A DNA stretch of 64,000 bases from Aliamphritea spongicola (GTDB lineage Bacteria; Pseudomonadota; Gammaproteobacteria; Pseudomonadales; Balneatricaceae), in NCBI GenBank assembly GCA_024347235.1, contig AP025283.1, positions 2,852,001 to 2,916,000 of the forward strand. The letters run 5' to 3'. Positions within the stretch are counted from its first letter, which is position 1. Every line of letters starts with the position of its first letter. The notes below the pieces were generated by a model. That model searched no databases. It saw only the letters and a list, made by a program, of their open reading frames with translations, and was not told the DNA's origin. The position numbers were made by a program, and so were the translations under genes. Below, piece by piece: positions 55,094 to 63,822 of the stretch.

Positions 55094-56626
55094 ACAGCAC
55101 CACCCAACACACAGCGAATGCCGCGGCTGACAAAAACACAGCAGCCTACCAACAGGCAGTTAACGAACTGGTCGATCAGTATTGCGTACAAAACAGCCCC
55201 TACTACCGGCAGGCCTTTGCACGGATCAGCGGTGCTAACCGCTTTATCCTGAGCTTCAACCTGATGGCCGCATTACTGGGCCCGGTATGGTTTGCCGCCC
55301 GGGGATTATGGAACTGGTTTCTGGTATTCGTCCTGCTGGAAGCCTTTGCCTGTATTCAGATCTCACTGGGCCTGTTCAGTGACCTGGGGCTGAATCCAAA
55401 CTGCGGGCTGAACGTATCAGCGCCACACTGGAACAGCGCCGGGAACAGCTTGCCACCGCCATTGAAACCGGTACCGGTAACATTGAAGGCCTGACCCGCA
55501 TTGTCAGCTCACTGGAAAATGCCGTACAGCAGGCCCTGCAACAGGCACAGGCGCTGGAAACCGAGCGTATGTCGCTGCTGATTTTCGGTCTGGTACTGAT
55601 GGCTGTGTTTAAACTGATTCAGGGCTTAATCGCCAACCAGGCGCTGGAAAAACACTTTACCCTGTGGCGCTCCGACCGCTATCTGCCCCACGGTATTTCC
55701 GTATTACGCGGCATCACCGGGCTGGCTATCGTAACAACCGTCTACGGGCTGGCATCGGCACAGTTTTCCTTCCCAACCAGCTGGACGGCCCTGCAAACCT
55801 TCCCCGCACCGGAGGGCTTCCGACCGGAGTCAGCTCCGGCCTGAAAGAATGGTTTGACTACGCCACAGTTGCCGGCAGCGGTTTCTTTAACAACATTACC
55901 GACAGCGTACGGGTACTGCTTGATGGCCTGGAAACTCTGTTCGTCGGCACCCCATGGCCGGTGGTCATTCTGTTCATCGCCCTGCTGGCGTGGCAATGTG
56001 CCGGGCCGAGAGTCGCCATCTTTGCCGTCGCCGGTTTAATGTACCTGGGCTTTCTGGGCTTCTGGGACAAAGCCATGGCCACAGTTTCCCTGCTGGGGGC
56101 AGCAGCCTGCGTAAGCATCTCGCTGGGCATTCCAATGGGCATTCTCTGTGCCCGCAAGCCGCGGGTATATACCTTTATCCGGCCAGTGCTGGACTTCATG
56201 CAGACCATGCCGTCGTTCGTCTACCTGATCCCGATCATCGCCTTCTTCGGTACCGGTAAACCGGCCGCTATACTGGCGACACTGGTATTCGGCAGCCCGC
56301 CGGTTATCCGCCTGACAGTACTGGGCCTGCAGGGTGTTCCGGAACACGTTCGCGAAGCGGCTATCTCCTTCGGCGCCACACCGGCATACCTGCTCTTCAA
56401 GGTAGACCTGCCACTGGCAGCCAAAACCATCATGACCGGGGTTAACCAAACCATCATGATGAGCCTGGCCATGGTCGTTATCGCCTCCCTGATCGGCGCG
56501 AAAGGTCTGGGTGAAGATGTACTTGAAGCATTGCAGTACGCCTCCACCGGCGAAGGTATTCTGGCCGGCTTTGCCATTCTGATCTGCTCCATGATTCTTG
56601 ACCGGATCATTCAGGGTAAACGCTGA
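55090..56626 (+). CDS. ProW-type permease with long N-terminal extension
   Basis: 512 aa after restoring bases near 55390 and 55815, against about 280-350 for usual ProW/OpuAB permeases. Residues 1-~240: two or more membrane segments (NLMAALLGPVWFAARGLWNW, LVFVLLEAFACIQISLG), a long helical stretch (LEQRREQLATAIETGTGNIE onward to ETERM), and more membrane segments. From about residue 270: the binding-protein-dependent permease core with helices, PMGILCARKPRVYTFIRPVL, MQTMPSFVYLIPIIAFFGTG and EAA loop region GVPEHVREAAISFGATPAYL. Translationally coupled to the ATPase. Confidence 0.88.
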
Positions 56627-56724
56627 CCAGCACCGGCCACAACTGGCTGAAACCGACGCGCTGCCGTGGCAACACGGCAGCGCATTCTTCTCAAAGCACC
56701 ACAGATCCAGTATTCTCCTTGCCT

Positions 56725-57741
56725 ATGAATAAAGCAGTGTCCGGACAAAGCGGCGTCCGCCAGGTCGCCAAACTCGCAGGGGTCTCCGTCGCCACCGTCT
56801 CGCGGGTGTTTAATCAGGCCAGTACTGTACGGCCCAATACCCGTGACAAAGTGATGGCCGCGGCCAAACAGCTTAACTATGTCCCCAACAGCGCTGCCCG
56901 CTCACTGACCATGAACCGCAGCTACACCATTGGCATTGTCATTCCCACCATCGACAACTCAATCTTTGCCCGGTTTATTGACGCCATCGAGCAAACACTG
57001 GCAACCCAGGGCTATGGGCTGATCGTTGCTACCTGTGGCTTTGACCGGCACAGCGAAAGCCGCCGGGTTGAAGAACTTCTGAAAATGGGCATTGAAGGCC
57101 TGATTCTGTCGGGCGCAGAACACGATGAAGAACTGCTGGAACTGATCGCCGCCCGAAACCTTCCGCTGGTCTGCACCAGCTTATTTGATTCTGATTATCC
57201 ATGGCCAACCATCGGTTACGATAACTACAGCATGGGCAAAGCCATCGCCCGGCATTTGCTGGACCATGGCCACCGGCAGTTTCATATTCTCTCCGGCCCG
57301 CGGGACCTGATCGACCGGACCCGCATCAGGGTGCAGGGTATTCTGGACTGTTTACAGGACGCCGGAGTCAGTGATATCAGCATCAGTGAAACTGACCTGA
57401 ATTTTGCTGCCGGCTGCCAGGCGGCCAAGAACATCCTCACCCCACCGCTGAATTTCACGGCTCTGCTGTGTACGTCTGACGTGCTGGCCATGGGGGTATT
57501 GCTGGAAGCACCCCGGCTGGGCATCCGTGTACCGCAGCAGCTTTCAGTCACAGGATTTGATGATCAGGACTGGGCCGCCGTCAGCAACCCGGGACTCACT
57601 AGTGTACACACCCCTTCCCGGCGCATGGGAGACGCCACAGCAAGGGCACTGATGGATAACATCGAACAGGGAATTGCTGTCGCCAGCCAACTGATTGATT
57701 CCCATCTCGTCATACGGGACTCCAGCGGCCCGGCACCTTAA
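56725..57741 (+). CDS. LacI-family transcriptional regulator
   Basis: About 338 aa. N-terminal helix-turn-helix VRQVAKLAGVSVATVSRVFN with hinge helix SAARSLTMNRSYTIG, then a periplasmic-binding-protein-like effector domain (GIVIPTIDNSIFARFIDAIE, LLCTSDVLAMGVLLEAPRLG, VTGFDDQDWAAVSNPGLTSV). Lies 98 bases after the permease gene on the same strand. Likely represses the operon through the palindromes at 50304-50318 and 50420-50437 and is released by the transported compound or a product. ATG at 56725 preferred over TTG at 56719. No frameshift. Confidence 0.93.
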   Translation: MNKAVSGQSGVRQVAKLAGVSVATVSRVFNQASTVRPNTRDKVMAAAKQLNYVPNSAARSLTMNRSYTIGIVIPTIDNSIFARFIDAIEQTLATQGYGLIVATCGFDRHSESRRVEELLKMGIEGLILSGAEHDEELLELIAARNLPLVCTSLFDSDYPWPTIGYDNYSMGKAIARHLLDHGHRQFHILSGPRDLIDRTRIRVQGILDCLQDAGVSDISISETDLNFAAGCQAAKNILTPPLNFTALLCTSDVLAMGVLLEAPRLGIRVPQQLSVTGFDDQDWAAVSNPGLTSVHTPSRRMGDATARALMDNIEQGIAVASQLIDSHLVIRDSSGPAP

Positions 57742-57800
57742 GAACACTGGCTATCAGAAAAAGTCCATAGAAAAAGACCATAGGAAACTCACTGACACAA

Positions 57801-57822
57801 AAACCATCCCGAAGGATGGTTT
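57801..57822. terminator. Terminator between the regulator gene and the Usp gene
   Basis: AAACCATCC, loop CGAA, GGATGGTTT. The better U tract is on the minus strand (TTTTTG). Outer segments ATAGGAAAC and GTTTCCTAT can extend the structure. Genes on both sides converge. Confidence 0.7.
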
Positions 57823-57849
57823 CCTATAGCACTTCAACGACAGGCCAAA

Positions 57850-58806
57850 TCAGGATTCGCTGACATGGCATTCAAAGTCAGGCCCTTTCACCACCATAAT
57901 GTCACAGTGGATCGAATCCAGAATCCTTTCAATGGTACTGCCCACCATCAGCCGGTCAAACACACCCCGGGCAACGGCGCCCATCACCAGTAAATCCACA
58001 TGATGATCTTCAACATATTCCAGCATCTTCCGGTGTGGCGGCCCTTCCAGCAAATTGACTCTGGAGCTGTCCGTATTCAGCCCGTAAGGCTCCAGCAATG
58101 TGTCCAGTGCCCGGATATGCTCACGGCGTACTTTCACCTGCATGTTTTCAAAATCAGCGACGACATGTTCATCAAAAATAGCGGAATGGGGTAAAACGTT
58201 AAAACAGTGCATCACCCGCATCTCACCTTCCAGTTGCTGTGCCATAGCCGCACTCCAGTTAAGAATATGGCTGTCCAGCACCGCCGGTGAGTCACATTCA
58301 TGAAACGGATCAACCGTCGCCGCCACATGACCACCATCCGACCAACTATGTTCCTTAACCAGCATTAAAGGCACCGGACACTCGCGAATCAGCTGCCAGT
58401 CACTCTGAGCAAACAGGAAATGCCCCAGACGGGAATGTTTCTCTATCTGATGGACCATAATATCCGGCTGATAACGGAGCACCTTACGTACCAGGCTATC
58501 AGCATGATGCCTGTCCCAGCAAACATCGAAGTCAACATCGACACCTTCAGCCTCCAGCTGTTCAGCCAGAACTTCCAGCTCCGTCTCGGCCTGATTCATA
58601 AAGCGGTGTTCAGCCCGAAGCAGGCCTTCTTTATCGAACAGATAGCTATTGCGCAACGACGCGTTATAACAGCAGCGAAACAGTTCTACACGGGCACCGC
58701 TGGCTTCAGCAAGGCGTAAAGTTTTCTCCAGCAGATACTGATGATCTGCCTCTGCTTCCACGTTAACCAGAATCTTTTCTATATTCACCGCTAACCCCCT
58801 GTTCAC
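57850..58806 (-). CDS. Tandem-domain universal stress protein (UspE type)
   Basis: About 318 aa with two Usp domains. First domain: KILVNVEAEADHQYLLEKTL to PVPLMLVKEHSW. Second domain: HVAATVDPFHECDSPAVLDS to the nucleotide-loop-like VMGAVARGVFDRLMVGSTIE and DIMVVKGPDF. The second domain retains the G-2x-G-9x-GS(T) pattern of ATP-binding Usp proteins; the first does not. Cytoplasmic stress protein of unclear mechanism. The first in-frame GTG eight codons downstream could be the true start. No frameshift. Confidence 0.9.
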   Translation of the reverse strand: MNRGLAVNIEKILVNVEAEADHQYLLEKTLRLAEASGARVELFRCCYNASLRNSYLFDKEGLLRAEHRFMNQAETELEVLAEQLEAEGVDVDFDVCWDRHHADSLVRKVLRYQPDIMVHQIEKHSRLGHFLFAQSDWQLIRECPVPLMLVKEHSWSDGGHVAATVDPFHECDSPAVLDSHILNWSAAMAQQLEGEMRVMHCFNVLPHSAIFDEHVVADFENMQVKVRREHIRALDTLLEPYGLNTDSSRVNLLEGPPHRKMLEYVEDHHVDLLVMGAVARGVFDRLMVGSTIERILDSIHCDIMVVKGPDFECHVSES

Positions 58807-58865
58807 TCAGCACCCTTTAAGCATGAATCAGCATAGGGATTTTTCAACGCTTTTTCACAGAAAAA

Positions 58866-59610
58866 CTATCCGGCGAACGCCTGAATCCCTGCCCGGATAA
58901 TACCCACCGCAGATAAAAGTATAAGCAGACAGATAACCCCACGGCGCAGTTTTTCTCTGGCAGCACACTGAACAGGCGCGAACCGAAGAAAATACCGATA
59001 CCCATCGGCACCATCATGGCGAGGCTTTGCCACACCAGTTCTTCGTTCAACAAACCATGACCGGAGGCGGTACTCAGCAGGATAATATCCGTCAGCAGGA
59101 AGAACATAACCAGGGTAGCCCGCAGCTCTGTCATGGTCAGATTCATGGCGGTCAGAAAGGTCGCTACCGGCAAACCGCCTACCCCGGCGGCACCATTACA
59201 GACACCTGATACCAACCCAAGCCCGAAAAACGGCACCGGGCCGGTAGGCCCCGGTACTGCCAGCCAACGGCCAGCAACACACTCATAATCAGAATAACTG
59301 CAGAAAGCAGCAGACGGATGTTGTCCGCTGGCATCACCACCAGCGCATACACACCCAGCGGGGTGGCAATCAGCGTGCCGATCAGCAGATAACTAAGAAT
59401 ACGCCAGGCGGTATCCCGCCAGGTACTGAGTACCATCTGGATACTGGCGGCAATTTCCAGCACAGCAATCATCGGGACGACCTGGGATGGCGCCAGAAAG
59501 AGCGTTGCTGACGCCACAACCAGCGCTGAGAATCCGAAGCCAATACAGCCTCTGACCACCCCTGCTATGCCAACAATCAGTGTCAGCATTACCCACTCAA
59601 TAAGTTCCAT
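58866..59610 (-). CDS. TauE/SafE family sulfite exporter-type permease
   Basis: 248 aa after restoring bases near 59250 and 58955. Seven to eight membrane helices. Family motifs: GVVRGCIGFGFSALVVA in the first repeat and GLVSGVCNGAAGVGGLPVAT in the second. Members export sulfoacetate, sulfite or related organic anions. The substrate here is not evident. The stop is at 58866-58868 after IRAGIQAFAG. Confidence 0.87.
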
Positions 59611-59863
59611 CAGTCATCCTCAGGTCGCGCCAAATGATATTAATTTTCAAACAGTTAACACGAATCCAATACGCCGGTTAGCGATAATAATTTACAAATG
59701 ATAATCCCGTCATGGTATGCAAAAACAGCATTGAATCACACCCACAAATGTCACATTAATCAGCTATATTTATGCCACCCTATTGTCCGGCGGGTAGAAC
59801 CAATTACAAAAAGCACCTGTCCGAACACACAATAAATGACAAGAGTCTGATACGGAGAATCCC

Positions 59864-60349
59864 ATGAAAGGCAGCCAAAAAGTTATCGACGCCTTCAATA
59901 TGCTGTTGGCGAATGAACTCGCCGCCATTGACCAGTACTTTGTACATTCACGGATGTATGACGACTGGGGCCTGGATAAGCTTTACACCCGACTGAATCA
60001 CGAGATGGAAGAAGAAACCCAGCATGCTGACTGGCTGATTAAGCGTATCCTCTTTCTGGAAGGTGTACCTAATCTGAGCAAACGACGCGAACTGATCATC
60101 GGTCATGACGTTAAGTCGATGATGGAAAATGATCTCAAGCTGGAAATGGAAGTGGTTGCAGCCGTCCGCGACGTTATCGCCACCTGCGAAGCTGAACAGG
60201 ATTACCAGAGCCGCGAAGTGCTGGAAAAACTGCTGTTCGACACCGAGGAAGACCATGTTTACTGGCTGGAACAGCAACTGGGTCTGATCGAACGGATCGG
60301 TATCGCCAACTACACCCAGTCACAGATGGGTGGCGGTGCAGGCGCATAA
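59864..60349 (+). CDS. bfr: Bacterioferritin, ferroxidase-type subunit lacking the heme Met
   Basis: 161 aa four-helix ferritin. All ferroxidase ligands are present: Glu18, Glu51, His54, Glu94, Glu128 and His131 (EEDHVYWLE). The heme-axial Met52 is replaced by Thr (EEETQHAD). It therefore resembles the beta subunit of the two-gene bacterioferritins of Pseudomonas. Oxidises Fe(II) and stores iron in the cytoplasm. Followed 66 bases later by the complementary subunit. No frameshift. Confidence 0.95.
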   Translation: MKGSQKVIDAFNMLLANELAAIDQYFVHSRMYDDWGLDKLYTRLNHEMEEETQHADWLIKRILFLEGVPNLSKRRELIIGHDVKSMMENDLKLEMEVVAAVRDVIATCEAEQDYQSREVLEKLLFDTEEDHVYWLEQQLGLIERIGIANYTQSQMGGGAGA

Positions 60350-60415
60350 CTCAACAGAACAGCCACACGTATCAAAAGAGATATCAGACGCTGATTCTCT
60401 GAGAAGGAAAATATT

Positions 60416-60888
60416 ATGAAGGGTGATAGCCAAATTATCGCAGGCCTGAACGCTGTACTTGCCAACGAACTGGTCGCCATTAACCAGTACTTCCTGCACG
60501 CACGCATGTTCAAGAACTGGGGCTGGGTGGCCTGAATGAAGCTGATTACAAAGTTTCTATTCAGAAAATGAAGAATGCCGACAAAATCATCGAACGGGTC
60601 CTGTTTCTGGAAGGTTTGCCAAACCTGCAGGATCTGGGCCGGTTACGGATCGGTGAAGACACCGGCGAAATCATTCAGGCAAACATGGACTTTGAGCTGG
60701 AAGCGTTAAAGCCGCTTAAAGAGACCATTGCCAAATGTGAAGAAAAGAATGACTACATCAGCCGCAGCCTGCTGGAAAGCATTCTGGAAGATCAGGAAGA
60801 ACAGATCGACTGGCTGGAAACCCAGCAGTATCTGATTGCCAATGCCGGCATGGAAAACTACCTGCAAACCCAGATGGATGATGACTGA
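60416..60888 (+). CDS. bfr: Bacterioferritin, heme-type subunit with a degenerate ferroxidase site
   Basis: 157 aa after restoring one C near 60526 ([13 protein letters not shown]). Heme-axial Met52 is present (IQKMKNAD), but ferroxidase positions are changed: Lys51, Asn54, Gln127 and Gln130 replace Glu, His, Glu and His; Glu18 and Glu94 remain. It resembles the alpha subunit of mixed bacterioferritins, which binds heme for iron release while the partner oxidises iron. Ribosome binding site GAGAAGGA lies about 8 bases upstream. Ends 14 bases from the convergent hemerythrin-like gene. Confidence 0.93.
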
Positions 60889-60902
60889 TACCGACTCCGG
60901 TA

Positions 60903-61294
60903 TTAAGACGTAATCCCCACCGCAGTGGCCAGTGCGCCACTGTGGTGTTGTTCCAACCAGTTAAACATCTCTCTTTCCTCAAAACGCACATGCGCCCTGA
61001 GTAACCGGGCAAACGCCTCCCGCTCCGCATCAGTATCCGCCTCTGCCAGGCGCCGCAACTCCCGATGCTCTTCTTCAAACTGCAGCTTCAAATCACCCTG
61101 TAGCAGATGCGCAAACAGCTTTTCTTCTTCTCCGAAATGCTCCAGTAAGTCAGCAATAAAAGTATTTTGCATGACCTGCCACTGATCAGCTAAAGCCTGG
61201 GCGACTGCTGCGCAGCATCCAGGATGCGTTTGGCATTCACCAGGGCAGTATGATGTTCTTTACTGAGTGGCGTCAGGGCCAGTGAGCGTTTCAT
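60903..61294 (-). CDS. Hemerythrin-like (HHE cation-binding) protein
   Basis: 130 aa after restoring one base near 61210. HHE-type helices: LTPLSKEHHTALVNAKRILD (His-His), LLEHFGEEEKLFAHLL (His...Glu), EEEHRELRRLAE and LRAHVRFEEREMFNWLEQHH. These provide a di-iron site of the hemerythrin type. May sense or buffer oxygen or iron. Sits between two bacterioferritin genes and bfd, so an iron-homeostasis role is likely. Start ATG at 61292-61294; no good ribosome binding site seen. Confidence 0.85.
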
Positions 61295-61468
61295 AGGAGG
61301 CACTCTTAAACAGGTAGTTTAAAAGCATCTTATAAACAGAGGAGTGTCGGGGTCAAACAGGATGTAAGCTGAAACAGGATAGAAACTAAAACAGGATAGA
61401 AAATAAAACAGGAAGTATCAGGCCCGTGCAGATGCGCTCAGGCCAGAGAGACAGAAGGCACGGCCTGT

Positions 61469-61662
61469 TCAGGCAACCTTTACAGCGTTTTCCGCCAGCT
61501 CATACAGCTTATCGTTAAGGATTTTCTTAGTGACGCGTGCGCATTTTCCACACTGGCTGGCTACACCCAGCTCAGTAGAAAGCTGTTTCATCGTAGTCGC
61601 ACCAGCTTCAATACTGGCTTCAATTTTTTATCGGTAACACCGTGGCAAATGCAGACGTACAT
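61469..61662 (-). CDS. bfd: Bacterioferritin-associated ferredoxin Bfd
   Basis: 64 aa after restoring one A near 61628. MYVCICHGVTDKKIEASIEA, then ASQCGKCARVTKKILND: the four 2Fe-2S cysteines are in CxC and CxxC motifs (Cys4, Cys6 and a later CxxC pair). Bfd donates electrons to bacterioferritin heme so that stored iron is reduced and released. The gene is divergent from the transcript at 61942 and has a Fur-box-like promoter. Too short and broken to stand out without correction. Confidence 0.92.
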
Positions 61663-61694
61663 TGAACTCATTCTCATTAACAGTAGCTGCAGGG

Positions 61695-61727
61695 ATATTA
61701 ATGTAAATGATAATGACTATCAAGATG
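61695..61727 (-). promoter_or_regulatory. bfd promoter with overlapping Fur-box-like site
   Basis: Minus strand: -35 TTGATA (61718-61723), 17-base spacer, -10 TAATAT (61695-61700). A 19-base window at 61709-61727 (GATAATGACTATCAAGATG) matches the Fur consensus at 14 of 19 positions and overlaps the -35 and spacer. Fits iron-repressed expression of bfd. Confidence 0.6.
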
Positions 61728-61831
61728 AATTAACATGAAAATGATTCACATCAACACTGTGCTCCAATGTCAAACTGAGTACAAAGGACTCCTCCTTATA
61801 CAACTTTGGGTAGAATTAATCAGTCTGTTGA

Positions 61832-61860
61832 TTTACAAACGATTTATACGCTTGTTTAAT
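61832..61860 (+). promoter_or_regulatory. Sigma70-type promoter upstream of the unrecognised gene
   Basis: TTTACA (61832-61837), 17-base spacer, TTTAAT (61855-61860), each 5 of 6 to consensus. Points to the gene starting at 61942. Confidence 0.55.
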
Positions 61861-61941
61861 GTAGTGAAACCATACGCCCCTCAGTAACGGAGCCTCTGAA
61901 AATTTCACGATACCCGTTCACTGAATAAGAAAACAATTACT

Positions 61942-62329
61942 ATGCTCACACGGGACGTGAATCAGGTTAAACAGATCTATGACAGTACGCTTACCATTAC
62001 CCGCAGCCAAGAAGTTGACCATCATTTATAACGTTGAGTCAGGTTGCCTGGGCCCCGGGGCCGCTCTCACATCGAGCCCTTTGCCAGTTTGCTCAGGAAC
62101 AGATGGCCGATTTGCACAGTGACTTTATTAACTGGCAAATAACCCCCGTACCGATAACAGCAAACCGGAAATTCAGTACTCACTGATGAATAAACTTCTG
62201 CAGGATCATCAGACAGAAAAGTTTCTCAGCTACTTCAATAAAAGCGTTGATGAGCTGGAAACCTTCCTGCTGGGCATCATTGTTATCCTGATTGAGCAAT
62301 ACCATAACGAGCACCCGGAAACGAACTGA
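61942..62329 (+). CDS. Unrecognised small protein gene with frame breaks
   Basis: ATG at 61942 begins MLTRDVNQVKQIYDSTLTIT. The frame stops near 62027. Switching frames near 62035 and 62145 gives a plausible helical protein (LCQFAQEQMADLHSDFINWQ, PEIQYSLMNKLLQDHQTEKF) that ends in a hydrophobic helix (FLLGIIVILIEQYHNEHPET) with the stop at 62327-62329. About 130 aa if continuous. A good promoter lies upstream. No family recognised. It could also be a decayed gene. Confidence 0.45.
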
Positions 62330-62432
62330 ACCGGGTAAAGAAATTCCCAAACCGGTTAACCGCAGACTTCCTCCCGGGGCAGCCTGTGATAACCTAACGC
62401 CTTAATTTGTCTGTTATTTTAAGGCCACTTCT

Positions 62433-63690
62433 TTGCTTGCTCATGCCTTCACTAAGTCGCTGCGTTTACTGGTCCCCGGCATTATTACCCTGATTGCCGG
62501 TATCCTGTTACAGCAGCAGGCAGCGGCGCTGCCCCTGCACTATAAAGATATTGTTACCCTACTCCCTTACGTTCTTGGTGTGATCAGTCTGATCCTCGCC
62601 ATGAGTTTTAACCAGGGACGTCTGTTTCTGGGGTCTCTTAACGCCCTTTGTTTTTATGCAGCCATTCAGGCTGAGTTGCAAACGTCGCTTAACTTGCCGG
62701 CTAACTTTGTCTTTTTCAGTTTGTTGTGTCTGTTGTTTCCGGCCCAGCAGGCGCTGCTCAGCCTATATCCCGAACGGGGCTTCAGCCCCGCTGGCGATCC
62801 CCGTGCGGCCATTATCATTTTCAGCTATCTGCTGTTATGTGGCCTGAAATATACCCAGAGCTTCGCCGGCTGGATAAGCACCCTGCCGTCATCCATGGTA
62901 GAACTGGCCTATGACCCGCTATTGCTAAATCAGGTTAGCCTGGCAGTATTCGCAGCAACCCTGCTACTTAACGGTTATCTGTTAATGCGGCGCCAGAGTC
63001 TGGTAGACGCCGCCATGCTGATGATGACTCTGGCCGCGGCAGTTATGCTGGCGTTCTTTGCACAGCCGCTGGTATCCGCCCTGTTCGCCTGCTCGGCCCT
63101 CATCCTGCTGTTATTCACCACCCTGTTTAACTCCTACAGCATGGCGTTTATCGACGAGCTAACCGGCCTGCCCGGGCGGCGGGCACTGAAAACCAGCTTG
63201 CCAGCGTCGGCAAGCATTACACGCTGGCGATGGTGGATGTGGACCATTTCAAAAATTCAATGATACCTACGGCCACGATGTCGGCGACCAGGTACTGAGA
63301 ATGGTGGCCAGCCAGATGCGTCAGGCTGCCAAAGGCGCACAGGTATTCCGCTACGGCGGTGAAGAATTCACCATCCTCTTTAAAGGCAAAGATGAAGCTG
63401 CCGCCTGGCATACCGCAGAACGGGTCCGGGAAGCGGTAGCCGGATATCCGATGTATATTCGCGGCGACAACCGCCCTGAAGATGCCGACGAAGGTAAAAA
63501 TCAGCGCCGCAAAGGCAAACCTGAATCCGATTATGTTCAGGTCTGTATAAGTCTTGGCTTATGCCAGAATACCGATGATCTGGCTGATAGCAGCGCGGTA
63601 CTGAAAGCCGCTGATGAAGCCCTCTATAAGGCTAAACAGATGGGCCGTAACCGCACTATCGGGCGGCAAACCGGCATCACTAACGAATAG
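62433..63690 (+). CDS. Membrane-bound diguanylate cyclase (GGDEF)
   Basis: 419 aa after restoring bases near 63192 and 63255. Residues 10-235 hold seven to eight membrane helices (LLVPGIITLIAGILLQQQAA, FVFFSLLCLLFPAQQALL and others). The GGDEF domain follows: FIDELTGLPGRRAL, MVDVDHFKKFNDTYGHD, active site RYGGEEF, ADEALYKAKQMGRNRTI. There is no RxxD inhibitory site. A charged insertion of about 30 residues (from RGDNRPEDADEGKNQRRKGK) separates two core strands, as in a known Pseudomonas subgroup. The start is taken as TTG at 62433 with AAGG 8-11 bases upstream; no ATG fits better. Confidence 0.88.
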
Positions 63691-63714
63691 TCACACTTTC
63701 TCATAGCCGTTTCG

Positions 63715-63744
63715 CCGGGTCAGGCAACTCTGCAACCGACCCGG
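63715..63744 (+). other. Inverted repeat after the membrane cyclase gene
   Basis: CCGGGTC and GACCCGG around a 16-base loop, no U tract. It may be a weak terminator or operator for the next gene. Confidence 0.3.
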
Positions 63745-63822
63745 TTGAAATAATTTCACTCGATATTTTCCCTCAGTGGCCGATAGTAAAGGGATCGTTA
63801 AACCCATTCAGAGACCGGTACT

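Noticed and set aside
63779..63786. GCCGATAG resembling the -10 of flagellar sigma28 promoters
   Set aside because: The expected TAAA at the -35 spacing is not there (TCGA instead), and no flagellar gene is seen.
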